Below are positions 24,404-33,443 of a DNA stretch of 52,702 nucleotides, piece after piece. The notes under the pieces are model-generated. The model was not told the origin of the DNA. It did no database searches and was given only the letters and a program-made list of their open reading frames with translations. This DNA comes from Tabrizicola soli. GTDB lineage: Bacteria > Pseudomonadota > Alphaproteobacteria > Rhodobacterales > Rhodobacteraceae. The position numbers were made by a program, and so were the translations under genes. Location: contig NZ_JAEACP010000027.1 of the NCBI RefSeq assembly GCF_015999335.1, forward strand, positions 1 through 52,702, given 5' to 3'. The first letter of the stretch is position 1, and the number at the start of each line of letters is the position of its first letter.

Positions 24404-26946
24404 GCCTCCTCGATCTGGCGAATGAACGCGGTAACCAGGGTCGAGCCATCCGTCAGCGCATAAGGTGTGAACCCCGCCTCCTTCTTGAAAAACCCCTCGT
24501 CGGCAGAGGTGTTCAGCACCACCCGTCCGGCGCCAAGCTGGGCCAGCCGTTCAGCAAGCATGGCAACAGCCGCATCATTGACGGCATCGCCCATGTCGCG
24601 GGCGGGCGATCCGTCTGCAGGCACAAGGCCGGACGTCAAGAGCCCGCCGTCATTCATCAGGTGATAGGCAATCCCCACCTTGCGGCCGATCAGAGGGTCC
24701 ATCCCATCGCCCTCGCGCCGAATGGGACGGGCGAGCATGTCACGATAAAGCCCTGCCTGCAGATCCCACCCAGCCTCCATGCGCCTGCGGCGGCCCGATG
24801 TGCCACTTTTCTTGTGATCGACGACAAGCAGCACACCGTCAGGCAATTCAAGGATCGCATCGGCCTTGCCGTGAAGATTGATGCCATGCGCCTCACCGGC
24901 CAGCCAGATCTCGTTGCCGATGATCTTTGCGCCAAGCGCCAGCAGATGTTCGCGCCAGCGCAGCGCTGCCTGAAGAATCTCGCGTTCGAGGCCGCTGCGC
25001 TCCATTTCCCACGATGCGCTGCGCAGAAACCCCGCGTGGCGGGTGAGCGCGCGATCATAGGCTTCGGCAACCGCCGCGGTCAGTGCCGGAGGTTCTGGCA
25101 CAGGCTGGTCCTTGAGGAATACATGTTCAAACACGTCATGGGCAATGTTGCCCTTGGCCATGACATCAAGTTCCTCTGCGGACCAGGACATGTCGCCTGC
25201 GCCAACCTCCTCCAGAAGCCAGGCCAGCGGGCTGACGAGGAGCGTTTCCAACCGAGAGGGCGACTGAGGTTTGGTGGTTCCATCATCCTTGCGCCGCAGG
25301 GCCAGCAGGTCGATGCCGGGGAAAGACAGGGCCTCGGGCAGATCGTCCGGTTCCGGTAGGGGCGGAAGGCGGTGGTGCGCCACAGGCCAATCGCCGGGCG
25401 GCAATCGCGACAGGTCCAGGATCAGATCCTGCGCATCCTCGACACCCGATATCGCCCGCGCGACCAGGGAAAGCCCGGCGGAGGGTTGCTGCCGTGCCCC
25501 GGCCAGATCGCGCCACGGGATCAGAAAGGTCCCGGTGTCGGTAACCGCCTGAAGCTGTTGATCGAAAAGAGACAGGCCTTGCGCCAAACCCTCAGCCCGG
25601 CCGCGAAGGTGCAGCCCTGTCGTGGCTCGGACCGTGATGATTTCGCTGTCCAGAAACATCGGATTGGCGCGCGGACGCGTCGGATACAGACCATCGGTGA
25701 AATCCGTCACGATCAGGTGCCGGCAGGGCCGCCACGGGCTTTCCTGTGCAGACCACAGGCTGACACCTTCAAGGTTGCGCTCTGGATCGGCAACTAACGG
25801 GGGAGCAATCTGGATACCGCGCAGGATCGCTTCCCAGTCCGGGCTACCCTCGCCGGGCGGGATCGAAAGACGGGCGCGGACCTCGTTCCCGTTCGCAATG
25901 CGCTCGCAGATACGGTCGATCAGGAAACGCAGTTGCGCAAGGCTGCCAGCCGAGGCGCGAATGTCCGTCCAGAGGTCCTTGTGCGCAGGGGTGGGCGACA
26001 GGACATCGCCGCGAAAGTCACCGCCGATCAGGTTTTCCGCGAGGTCGCGCCCGGTCTGTGCGGACCAGGGCATCAACGGTGACAAGGCGAGGCTGGCCAG
26101 GACCATCGCAGGTGTGGGTGTTCGCTTGGCCAGTGCCAGCTGAAGGGCTGTCTCACCAATGATGTCGCGCTCGGGCAGGCTGGAGGGAAGCCCGGAAATC
26201 GGCACGCCCTGCTCGGCGAAGGCGCGGGCAATCTGGCGTGGGTCACCCGAGGCCAGCACAGCAATCTCGCGCGCCGAAATACCGCTTTCGATCAGGGCCC
26301 GCGCACGGGCGGCGGCAAAATCAGCGCAGGCCGCCAAATCGCGCAGACCATAGAAGGCGAGGCTGTCATCCTTTGGCCCGGCCTCGATTGCTGCCTCGGC
26401 CACCCCGCCCTGCAGGGCGTGCAGCCTCGACCCTTCACGCGCCGCGCGCCCCTTGGCGGGGGCCTCTACAGCCCCGAATTCCTGCTGAAGCCGTGCGTAA
26501 AGGGCCTTCATTGCGGCTGGCGCATGCGGATCGAGCGATCCCTGAACCACCGGCAGCGGGTCAAGAAACCGCCCATGCGGCAGCTCCAGCACATGGCGCA
26601 CCGGGGCCAGCCCTTCGGGTAAGGCGTCACCCAGTTTTCGCCAGAGTTCGACAAGCGCGTCCAGATGCCGCCGAGCGCGACTGTCCTCCATCGGCCCGGT
26701 CGCCGGGGCGCGCAGATCGGCCGTGGCCAACACCAGACCCTCCAGCGCCGCACTGACGGCCGAGATCGTCTCGATCGGCGCATTGGCAAGGCTATCCCGC
26801 CAGACCGGATCAGGGTTCTCCAGAATCGCCCGCCCCGGCGCCCATTCCGGTGCTTTGGGTGCAAGGGAAAGCTCAGCAAGGCCGGTATCGGTCAGCCGGT
26901 ACTGCAGGCCCGAGCGAGGATCGACGACGAGAAAAGGGTAGAACAT
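24400..26946 (-). CDS. AddB-like PD-(D/E)XK nuclease
   Basis: About 848 residues starting MFYPFLVVDPRSGLQYRLTD. The C-terminal nuclease has NIAHDVFEHVFL (family histidine), INLHGKADAILELPDG (aspartate about D696), VVDHKKSG (about 710-713) and the Q-Y pair AGWDLQAGLYRDM, the order of RecB-type nucleases. The N-terminal two thirds look like a degenerate helicase (IGETALQLALAKRTPTPAMV) without a Walker A motif, as in AddB. An ATG further upstream at 27003 is excluded because a good promoter at 26976-27003 would then lie inside the gene. It is the first gene of a five-gene overlapping set. With the next gene it probably forms a heterodimer that works on DNA ends. Confidence 0.87.
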   Translation of the reverse strand: MFYPFLVVDPRSGLQYRLTDTGLAELSLAPKAPEWAPGRAILENPDPVWRDSLANAPIETISAVSAALEGLVLATADLRAPATGPMEDSRARRHLDALVELWRKLGDALPEGLAPVRHVLELPHGRFLDPLPVVQGSLDPHAPAAMKALYARLQQEFGAVEAPAKGRAAREGSRLHALQGGVAEAAIEAGPKDDSLAFYGLRDLAACADFAAARARALIESGISAREIAVLASGDPRQIARAFAEQGVPISGLPSSLPERDIIGETALQLALAKRTPTPAMVLASLALSPLMPWSAQTGRDLAENLIGGDFRGDVLSPTPAHKDLWTDIRASAGSLAQLRFLIDRICERIANGNEVRARLSIPPGEGSPDWEAILRGIQIAPPLVADPERNLEGVSLWSAQESPWRPCRHLIVTDFTDGLYPTRPRANPMFLDSEIITVRATTGLHLRGRAEGLAQGLSLFDQQLQAVTDTGTFLIPWRDLAGARQQPSAGLSLVARAISGVEDAQDLILDLSRLPPGDWPVAHHRLPPLPEPDDLPEALSFPGIDLLALRRKDDGTTKPQSPSRLETLLVSPLAWLLEEVGAGDMSWSAEELDVMAKGNIAHDVFEHVFLKDQPVPEPPALTAAVAEAYDRALTRHAGFLRSASWEMERSGLEREILQAALRWREHLLALGAKIIGNEIWLAGEAHGINLHGKADAILELPDGVLLVVDHKKSGTSGRRRRMEAGWDLQAGLYRDMLARPIRREGDGMDPLIGRKVGIAYHLMNDGGLLTSGLVPADGSPARDMGDAVNDAAVAMLAERLAQLGAGRVVLNTSADEGFFKKEAGFTPYALTDGSTLVTAFIRQIEEA

Positions 26947-26975
26947 GAGTTTCGATCTCGCTGCATAAGTTGTAT

Positions 26976-27003
26976 ATTGTAACGGGATGCCATTGTGACT
27001 CAA
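26976..27003 (-). promoter_or_regulatory. promoter of the AddB-AddA-PLD-SNF2 set
   Basis: On the minus strand TTGAGT (27003-26998) and TACAAT (26981-26976) are 16 bases apart. Transcription would start near 26969, about 23 bases before the ATG at 26946. The boxes match the sigma-70 consensus at 4/6 and 5/6 positions. It suggests that the nuclease set can be transcribed separately from the ATPase-WYL-phosphatase set upstream. Confidence 0.6.
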
Positions 27004-27074
27004 TGGTTTATACGACTATTCCCGCTCTCTTCTGCGCGTTCAACAAGCTCGCTTCCGGATGTTTGACCTTATGA

Positions 27075-28643
27075 TTACCCTCCCGGATAGACTTCGAAGA
27101 GTTCCTCTGCGGCATTGATATCGGATGAAAGCTGCCTGTAATCCCGAACCAGTTGCGAGATGATGTCCGAACCTTCGACGATTTCCGCCCACCGGTGTCG
27201 AAGCACAGCCGCAGGATCAAGCAGACCCAGCATATTGCCGGCAATCGCCGCCGTTGAATCGCTGTCCCCACCATGGGTGGCTGCAATCAGGAGGGCCTCT
27301 TCGAAGGAGTTTCCCGCAAGGCAGGCATAGAGCGCGATCGACAGGGCCTCTTCGGCGGTCCAGCCACCACCCAAGGATTCGACTGTTTCCCCAGCACCGT
27401 CCCGAGGCGCGCGCAGCGCAGCTTGAATTGCCTGTGCAGTCTCTTCGCCCCCCGTCAGTCGCGCATAGGTCTCTGCCGTCTGGGCTGCAGCCTTCTCCAG
27501 ATCAGCACCACCTGCGACGTCGGCAAGCATTTCCGCCCAAGCTGCCGCCGCAAACTGGCCAGTCTGGTGGCCATGCGTCAGGGCGGATGTCTCGATGGCC
27601 ATCGCGCGCACCTGGTCGCGCGGGAACATCAAGCCGATGGGGGCCACCCGCATGATGGTCCCGCAACCTTTGCTGTTGTTGCGGGCGAGGTCCCCAAGAT
27701 TGGCGCTCGCCGCGAGGGAAGATAGGCAGGTATTGCCAGGCGCGCGGCAGACCCGAAGGCGGGGGTCGTTGATAAGCCCCACATCGTCGGTCTGAACCTT
27801 CGGATTGCCACCTTGAGTTCTGTACCAGCGCAACAGCGCGTGATGGATCACGGACGGCGGGTGGCAGATACCCTTCAGAGCGCCGCGAACCCACGCGCGC
27901 AGGATCCCCTCGACCGTGAACAGCGTCATCTGGGTGTCGTCTGTGATGGCGCCGTGCAGCCCCATGTGCCGGGGCAGCTCCGAAATGCCGTCCGGGAAAC
28001 GACGGCGGATTTCAGCGAGCGAGAGGAACTCGATCTCGGCTCCCAGACTGTCCCCGATGGCCCCAGCCAGAAGACTCGCATGGAGTCGGATCAGCGGCAG
28101 CCCGTCATGTCGGGCGTAATCGGTCACAAGGCGTTCCTGAACCTGCGTCTCGATGGCCCCGGGCCGTGCCGCGCGGACGCGGGTCATGGCCTCGCTCGCT
28201 GAACGCCCGCGCTCAACCAGCAGAAGGGCGGCAATCGTTCCCGCACGTCCCAGCCCGCCCCGGCAATGGACCAGCACCCGGCCGCCATTTTCCAGGATGC
28301 GATGAAGACAGGGCGACAACTCGCGCCAGCGCGCCATGGCCTTTGGCGCTGGCACACCCAGATCGGGAATCGGGACGTGATGCCAGTCCATGCCGCGTGC
28401 CCTTGCCGCATCGCCAAGACCCGTGACAGACAGCAGATCGAACTCGGGATCCTCGATCAAGGTCAGGACAGCTTTCGCCCCCCAGGCCTTGATCACGTCC
28501 AGATCAACATCCAGATCGCGGTCCCATCCGGCGCCAAAGACACTGTCTCCTTTCTTGCCTGGGCAAAGGGTCAGACCGAGATGACCGTTCCCAATAGGCA
28601 GGCTGTCGATGCGAAGGGGGTGGGATGTGCTGTCACGAAGCAA
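27075..28643 (-). CDS. fusion of dual-specificity phosphatase and ADP-ribosylglycohydrolase
   Basis: This is a 522-aa two-domain protein. Residues 1-175 form a cysteine phosphatase with the active-site loop VHCRGGLGRAGT (C127, R133) and a candidate general acid D94 in IPDLGVP. Residues 185-522 form an ADP-ribosylglycohydrolase. Its metal-binding residues are seen in GAIGDSLGAE, in ITDDTQMTLFT (T234-D236) and in HGGDSDSTAAIAGNMLG (D460, D462). Both sites are complete. The expected reactions are removal of phosphate from protein or nucleotide and release of ADP-ribose from a modified target. The start is a TTG at 28643 with a weak ribosome-binding site, so it is uncertain. It follows the WYL gene by 33 bases. 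Its role may be to reset a modified partner. Confidence 0.88.
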   Translation of the reverse strand: MLRDSTSHPLRIDSLPIGNGHLGLTLCPGKKGDSVFGAGWDRDLDVDLDVIKAWGAKAVLTLIEDPEFDLLSVTGLGDAARARGMDWHHVPIPDLGVPAPKAMARWRELSPCLHRILENGGRVLVHCRGGLGRAGTIAALLLVERGRSASEAMTRVRAARPGAIETQVQERLVTDYARHDGLPLIRLHASLLAGAIGDSLGAEIEFLSLAEIRRRFPDGISELPRHMGLHGAITDDTQMTLFTVEGILRAWVRGALKGICHPPSVIHHALLRWYRTQGGNPKVQTDDVGLINDPRLRVCRAPGNTCLSSLAASANLGDLARNNSKGCGTIMRVAPIGLMFPRDQVRAMAIETSALTHGHQTGQFAAAAWAEMLADVAGGADLEKAAAQTAETYARLTGGEETAQAIQAALRAPRDGAGETVESLGGGWTAEEALSIALYACLAGNSFEEALLIAATHGGDSDSTAAIAGNMLGLLDPAAVLRHRWAEIVEGSDIISQLVRDYRQLSSDINAAEELFEVYPGG

Positions 28644-28676
28644 GCGCTGTACTTTCTTTGTCGATTCGAGCTGAAG

Positions 28677-29663
28677 TTACTCTTGGGGTGCGTCACTTTC
28701 GGTCGTATCAGAAACTGGGTCATCAGAAGCTGCCAAGAACTGCGCCTCAACATGATCGCCCCACCTCACCAAATACCATTCCATTTCCTGACGGCCTCCA
28801 GCGCGGAAACGGACCATCAGCGATCCGTCTTCCAGACGCTCGGTCTTCTGTTTCGGATGGAACACATATCCAGTAGCTTCATCGGCGACCTCAGGCAGAA
28901 AGCGCCAGACCACGTCCTGCGGTTCTTCGCGCCAGACGCCGAAGCTTTCTGACAACCACTCCTGCAGATCGAACTCTTTGGGGCGCTCATAGACATCAGG
29001 CTCCAAAGAAATCCGTTCGAAACCAGCCAGTGCAAACAGACGCAGATCGTCCTGGTATTCACTCCAGGCCAATAGATATTGGCGCCCCTGACCAAATAGC
29101 ACCGCAACCGGGCCGAGCCGGGTATTTCGGGAGAGTTTTGCGCTGCCACGAGCGCGGTGGTCGGCCGAGATCATGACCCCTGCAAGAATTGCCTCCCGAA
29201 GTGCAGAGAGAATCTCAGAGGGGATTCTTTCACGCGGTCCAGGTCGAAAGGCAACTCCATCGGCCATCAGTTGCGCTTCAAGGTCAGCGGCGATCTTCCG
29301 GCGGCGATCCTCGCGGAACATGGCCTGTACCTTTGTCAGCAGGCGCTCCAGCGTGTCTGCCGTCACCTCATCCCCCTCGCGCCGTGCGATCGCGGCTGCG
29401 CGGTGCCCCGCGGTCAGCTCATCGAGCGTCGGCTCGACCATGCGGCCCAATGAGCCGGGCGGAAAACGCCAGTATTTTCGTCCGCTCTCTCCTGATATCT
29501 CCTCTATCTGGGGGTATGCGTTGCGCACGGCATCACGCATACGTTCTGCCGTGCGGCGCGATACGCTGAATTCCCGTTCGATATCGCTGAGGGAAACCCC
29601 TTCAGCTGAACCTTGCATGGTAAGTGCCAGCTTTTGCAGATCTTCTTGGCGGGCGTAGCGCAT
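28677..29663 (-). CDS. WYL-domain transcriptional regulator
   Basis: This 328-aa protein has an N-terminal HTH (SLSDIEREFSVSRRTAERMR near residues 23-43, then VRNAYPQIEE) and a middle WYL domain with GQGRQYLLAWSEYQDDLRLF near 190-210. A WCX-like C-terminal part follows (SFGVWREEPQDVVWRFLPEV). The ATG at 29663 has an excellent ribosome-binding site, GGAGGACCG. WYL proteins such as BrxR and CapW repress defence operons and release DNA when they bind a ligand. Its place in the middle of the block, after the AAA+ gene, suggests that it controls this system, perhaps at the promoters upstream of 31716 and 26946. That role is inferred. Confidence 0.92.
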   Translation of the reverse strand: MRYARQEDLQKLALTMQGSAEGVSLSDIEREFSVSRRTAERMRDAVRNAYPQIEEISGESGRKYWRFPPGSLGRMVEPTLDELTAGHRAAAIARREGDEVTADTLERLLTKVQAMFREDRRRKIAADLEAQLMADGVAFRPGPRERIPSEILSALREAILAGVMISADHRARGSAKLSRNTRLGPVAVLFGQGRQYLLAWSEYQDDLRLFALAGFERISLEPDVYERPKEFDLQEWLSESFGVWREEPQDVVWRFLPEVADEATGYVFHPKQKTERLEDGSLMVRFRAGGRQEMEWYLVRWGDHVEAQFLAASDDPVSDTTESDAPQE

Positions 29664-29712
29664 CGGTCCTCCTGGCAAGGCAGAGCCACCTTTGCGGTGT
29701 GAGACTATGGCG

Positions 29713-31716
29713 TCAACGGCCAAAGCCGATCGGCCGCGCCGCCCCCATCTTAGCCGCATCTTCACGGGTCAGCTCGCACAGGATAGCCTGTGGGTCCGAA
29801 TTGCCCAGTGCTCGCATCCTGCGGGCGACGTTTGCGAAATCCCCGGGAGCGAGTCGATCGAGCGCCCGCAACTCGGCCGGAGGCGAACACGGAAAATGTG
29901 CAGCCCAGGCCAGTGGAAGTTGATCGACTGAAAGAAAGTCGAACCGGATGCGGAAGGTGAACCGGCGATGTGTCGCGGGGTCCAGCTTTTCGACGAAGTT
30001 GGTTGTGCAGACGAAGGGCAGCGGGTGGCTTTCCATCCAGGTCAGCATTTCGTTGACCTGGCTCACTTCCCAGCTGCGCTCAGCGCCGCGGCGGTCGGCC
30101 AGCAAGCTGTCCGCCTCGTCGAAGATGAGCATGGCACCCTCGGCGCGCGCCTCGGAAAAGGCCCGCGCGATGTTCTGCTCGCTCTCGCCAAGCCACTTCG
30201 AGATCAGGTCCGACGTGCGCTTTTCGATCACGGGCATCCCTATCACGCGGGCCAGATGCCGCGCCCACGCGCTTTTGCCTGTCCCTGCCGGACCTTCCAG
30301 ACAGAAACTGATCCGCCGAGGCGCGCCCGGGGCCGCCAGCCGCGCCTCGATCCGGCCCAGATCCGCATCGGCGCGCGCCAGGTCCGGTTGCCAGGGCACC
30401 TCGGCATGGTGACGCGGCGCACTGTCCGCCCCGCCCTTTGCCAAACGAGCGGCCGCATCCAGCACCTGCGAGACTACCGCATCCCCTCCATTGCATAGCC
30501 GGGCCACCCGCATCGCGTCAGACACCAGGGCTGGCGCCTGATCATGTCGTTCCGCCATCTGCGGAAGGGCGGTATCGGGGATGCCGACGCCATGCCGGTC
30601 CTCGAGTCGCTGCCAGATCCGCGTCCGGACCCGGCCCGAGGGTGGGCGCATCAGCGCCGAATAGCTGATCCGCCGCAGGAAGGCGGGATCACAGGCAGTG
30701 ACTGAATTCGTGGTCCAGATCACCGGGATCGGGTTTGTCTCAAGGACTCGGTTGAAATGAACCTTCGACGGCGCCTCGCGGATGAAGGGGAAGCCCCCCG
30801 CCCCAAATAGGTCTTCCATCTCGTCGAACAGAAGCACGGTGTCCGATCGTTGACCCAGCATGCGGGACGCCATCGACAGTTCAGCCAGCCGTTCCCGACG
30901 TGACGGTTCCCCGCCGTCATCATCGGTTTCCCCCACCGCGCGCAGGTCCGCGCCAACCTCGCGCGCCAGCACCTTGGCGAATTCGGTCTTGCCTGTGCCG
31001 GGAGGGCCGTAGAGCAGAATGTGCACGCCCGGTTCGCGCTCGGCGAGTGCGCGGGACAGCAGGTCACGCATCAGGTCCGCATCTCGTCCCAGTCCTTCGA
31101 AATCCTGCCATTCCGCCTGAGGCGCTGCCGCAGGCGGAAACATCAGCGCGATCAGGTCAGAGATGCTGTGCACGTCGGCAAGCAGCGCGAGGATCAAGCG
31201 GTCCGACAAATCGAACTGCATCCGGTTGTGGCGCCCGCCGCGGCTGCGCTGTACCAGCCCCGATCCCGTCAGTCGGCCCGAGGCGCGCATCGCGGCCCGG
31301 ATTTCAGACTCAGGAGCCGCGCAGAACCACGACAAAAGCAGCGGGACGGTGACTTCCCTGGTTTCCAACGCCCCATCGACGACATGTTCGAAGCCGTCGA
31401 ACAGCTTGTAGAGGGCAACGAAGGTCAGCATGGATGTCTCGACCGGGGACAACCCGAAGTGATCGCCAAAGAGGGAGGCGTTGCGCTGCACGATCTCGCC
31501 CTCGCCGCCCCCTGCGCTCGGCACGAGGTCGCGAGCGATGGTGCGTACCTTGTTCCACCACTGGATGCCTGGCCGGGTACGGGGCCGCTCGGGGCAGTTC
31601 ACTTCGGTCAGGTATTCCAGCCAGCTGGGCAATTCCTTGGCGATGCGGCTTGCCGGGCCGAAACGGTCGGCCAGCCGGGCGATCAGGTCAAGGGCGAGGT
31701 GTTGTTCGTGGGTCAT
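29713..31716 (-). CDS. double AAA+ ATPase (Cdc48/SpoVK-like architecture)
   Basis: About 667 residues with an N-terminal domain of some 200 residues and two AAA+ modules. The first has Walker A LLYGPPGTGKTEFAK (about 237-244) and LLFDEMEDLF. The second has CLEGPAGTGKSAWAR (about 475-482), a pore-loop-like SKWLGESEQNI (about 506-516), and Walker B MLIFDEADSLLADRRG (about 529-540). Such enzymes form hexamers that remodel or unfold proteins. I chose the ATG at 31716 with GGAGATGGACA upstream. It is the first gene of the minus-strand block and only 50 bases separate it from the WYL gene. No protease is adjacent, so the partner could be one of the block's own proteins. Confidence 0.9.
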   Translation of the reverse strand: MTHEQHLALDLIARLADRFGPASRIAKELPSWLEYLTEVNCPERPRTRPGIQWWNKVRTIARDLVPSAGGGEGEIVQRNASLFGDHFGLSPVETSMLTFVALYKLFDGFEHVVDGALETREVTVPLLLSWFCAAPESEIRAAMRASGRLTGSGLVQRSRGGRHNRMQFDLSDRLILALLADVHSISDLIALMFPPAAAPQAEWQDFEGLGRDADLMRDLLSRALAEREPGVHILLYGPPGTGKTEFAKVLAREVGADLRAVGETDDDGGEPSRRERLAELSMASRMLGQRSDTVLLFDEMEDLFGAGGFPFIREAPSKVHFNRVLETNPIPVIWTTNSVTACDPAFLRRISYSALMRPPSGRVRTRIWQRLEDRHGVGIPDTALPQMAERHDQAPALVSDAMRVARLCNGGDAVVSQVLDAAARLAKGGADSAPRHHAEVPWQPDLARADADLGRIEARLAAPGAPRRISFCLEGPAGTGKSAWARHLARVIGMPVIEKRTSDLISKWLGESEQNIARAFSEARAEGAMLIFDEADSLLADRRGAERSWEVSQVNEMLTWMESHPLPFVCTTNFVEKLDPATHRRFTFRIRFDFLSVDQLPLAWAAHFPCSPPAELRALDRLAPGDFANVARRMRALGNSDPQAILCELTREDAAKMGAARPIGFGR

Positions 31717-31985
31717 TGTCCATCTCCATCGTTTAGACAAAGATGCCTCAATCGCACGTCAGAAATGGACAGAGGTTTGCTGCTCTGAGCCAAGGCACTC
31801 GATACGCCGACTGCAATGACCCCTCGGAGCTCGTAATACCAAGTGGCGGATCATACTTAACCTGTGTGCAAGCTGGAAAGAATCGCACACCACGCAGGGG
31901 TGTCAGCGACATGAAGGTCTATGCGGAAGCCGAATGATAAACGGCAAGATAACTCGGTGAATTGCTGATATGTGGGGCTCAAAAA

Positions 31986-32228
31986 TTAATGAATTGGCCT
32001 GGCATAGATTTTGACCGAGCGTTTAGAGATATCGACGTCGAATCGTGTAATTTCATAGGGATGCTCGTCAAAGGTCATCTCATACTGCTGACCGCTCATC
32101 AGCTTGAGAAAGCTTGGCAGGCAAATGTCCCGCTTGCTTATCATGGCGCCGCCTTGCAGCGTCACGGAGACCCTGAAACTGCAGGTGGGATCCGTGGCCT
32201 CTGGCAGTTCGAAGTATTCTGGTTGCAT
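31986..32228 (-). CDS. small hypothetical protein, 80 aa
   Basis: The frame reads MQPEYFELPEATDPTCSFRV and continues to ARPIH without signal peptide or membrane segment. The ATG at 32228 has GAGAATGATGTG upstream, a weak site. A longer reading from 32336 is possible but adds a low-complexity N-terminus. I do not recognise the family. It diverges from the esterase gene at 32376 and lies in the 270-600 base gap upstream of the AAA+ gene. Confidence 0.4.
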   Translation of the reverse strand: MQPEYFELPEATDPTCSFRVSVTLQGGAMISKRDICLPSFLKLMSGQQYEMTFDEHPYEITRFDVDISKRSVKIYARPIH

Positions 32229-32375
32229 CACATCATTCTCACGCAAGAGGAGTTCACGGCCGATACCCCGAGGTCGGGATTCCACGCAAGCCATTGTGCC
32301 GGCAAGCGATCGCCAATCTGTCCGAATCTGACGCATACCTCTGAGACGATAGGTCCAGCAAACAGGAGCGCAGGA

Positions 32376-32963
32376 ATGTTCGGTCAGTCAAGGTCTATGG
32401 GTAAAAGTGAGGGCGTCAACATTTTCTATTGCCACGGTTGGGGTTCGCACTTCGACCCCGGCAAGGCCAAGATCCGTGCCCTTTCCAGGATGGGCCCGGT
32501 TGACGGCGTTACCGTCGACTACACCCTCCATCCACAGCTGGTCTTCGAGACGTTTGCAGCACTGTTGAAGCGTCATCCTGAATCGCTTGTCGTCGGAACA
32601 AGCCTTGGCGGCTTCTTTGCCGCTTGGCTGGGCGCTGAGTTTGACCGTCCGTTCATTGCGATCAACCCCGCAATCGCACCGAGCACCACTCTGCAAGCTT
32701 ACGTTGGTCGTGGGGTCAACCACATCGGAGACCCATATGAACTGATGGAAGATTGCGTCATGGCTTATGACGCGCTCACCTTTCCCTTGGACGGACGGGG
32801 CACCGTAGTTCTCGATATGGGTGATGAAATTCTGGACGCGCAGGCAACGCTTGATTTTATCAAGGGACGGCTGCCCTTTGTCGCCTTTGAGGGTGGATCC
32901 CACCGCTTCGACCATATGGCAGAACTTATCGAAAGCCGACCAGACCTGTTCAATACCTACTGA
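32376..32963 (+). CDS. YqiA-like alpha/beta-hydrolase (esterase)
   Basis: This 195-aa hydrolase has the nucleophile elbow GTSLGGFFAAWLG (serine in GTSLGG, residue about 77) and an N-terminal strand with FYCHGWGSH, where HGWGS is an oxyanion-type motif. A late aspartate (VLDMGDEILD) and a histidine in GGSHRFDH complete a plausible triad. The arrangement matches the small YqiA/YcfP family of esterases. AGGAGCGCAGGA precedes the ATG at 32376. Substrate is unknown. It lies beside the hypothetical genes that fill the right part of the defence island. Confidence 0.8.
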   Translation: MFGQSRSMGKSEGVNIFYCHGWGSHFDPGKAKIRALSRMGPVDGVTVDYTLHPQLVFETFAALLKRHPESLVVGTSLGGFFAAWLGAEFDRPFIAINPAIAPSTTLQAYVGRGVNHIGDPYELMEDCVMAYDALTFPLDGRGTVVLDMGDEILDAQATLDFIKGRLPFVAFEGGSHRFDHMAELIESRPDLFNTY

Positions 32964-33037
32964 ATGCAGGAGAAGTGTGAGCGGTCGCAACGCTACCCTC
33001 GCCAGCAATATGTAACGCGACATTGAGGGAGAGCCAA

Positions 33038-33427
33038 ATGGCCGAAGCACTTGAAACCATCGACGGGATTGCCCGGCGCCTCGGTCGGGACGTGTATTAT
33101 CTTGCGCTCGTCGACGAGGCCGGTGGCTTCAGGGACATCTACACGGATGTTTCTGAAATCACGGACTGGCTGGATGCGAGGCAGATCGGTTGGAGCCTTT
33201 GTGCGGGATTTGACGAGAATACCGTCTGGATTGAAGGCGGGCCAGGCTGCATCTTTCTCGATATTCACCCAGAACTTGGACCCGAGGCAATGGAAATGGT
33301 AGAAGCACATTTCATGAATGCTGAGGGCGAGCCCACCATTCCAGGCTATGTATCAGCCATGTTGCGGCTTATGAAGGCGCTCAGCTTTGCTGACAGGGAC
33401 GATCCCGACTATTGGGAGAACTTCTAA
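33038..33427 (+). CDS. conserved hypothetical protein, 129 aa
   Basis: The protein starts MAEALETIDGIARRLGRDVY and is acidic throughout, with FDENTVWIEGGPGCIFLDIH in the middle and MLRLMKALSFADRDDPDYWE at the end. It resembles small SMI1/immunity-like or DUF-type proteins in composition, but I cannot assign a family. The ATG at 33038 has GGGAGAGCC upstream. The stop lies 17 bases before the start of a transposon right-end sequence at 33444, so it would be the outermost gene of a cargo if that end belongs to a real element. Confidence 0.65.
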   Translation: MAEALETIDGIARRLGRDVYYLALVDEAGGFRDIYTDVSEITDWLDARQIGWSLCAGFDENTVWIEGGPGCIFLDIHPELGPEAMEMVEAHFMNAEGEPTIPGYVSAMLRLMKALSFADRDDPDYWENF

Positions 33428-33443
33428 GTTTTTTTGAGCTCTT

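Noticed and set aside
33011-33022. TGTAACGCGACA, looks like another transposon end
   Set aside because: Only the last nine bases match the TniABQ ends; the upstream TTAAA part and inner repeats are missing. A nine-base match is expected by chance about once in this window.
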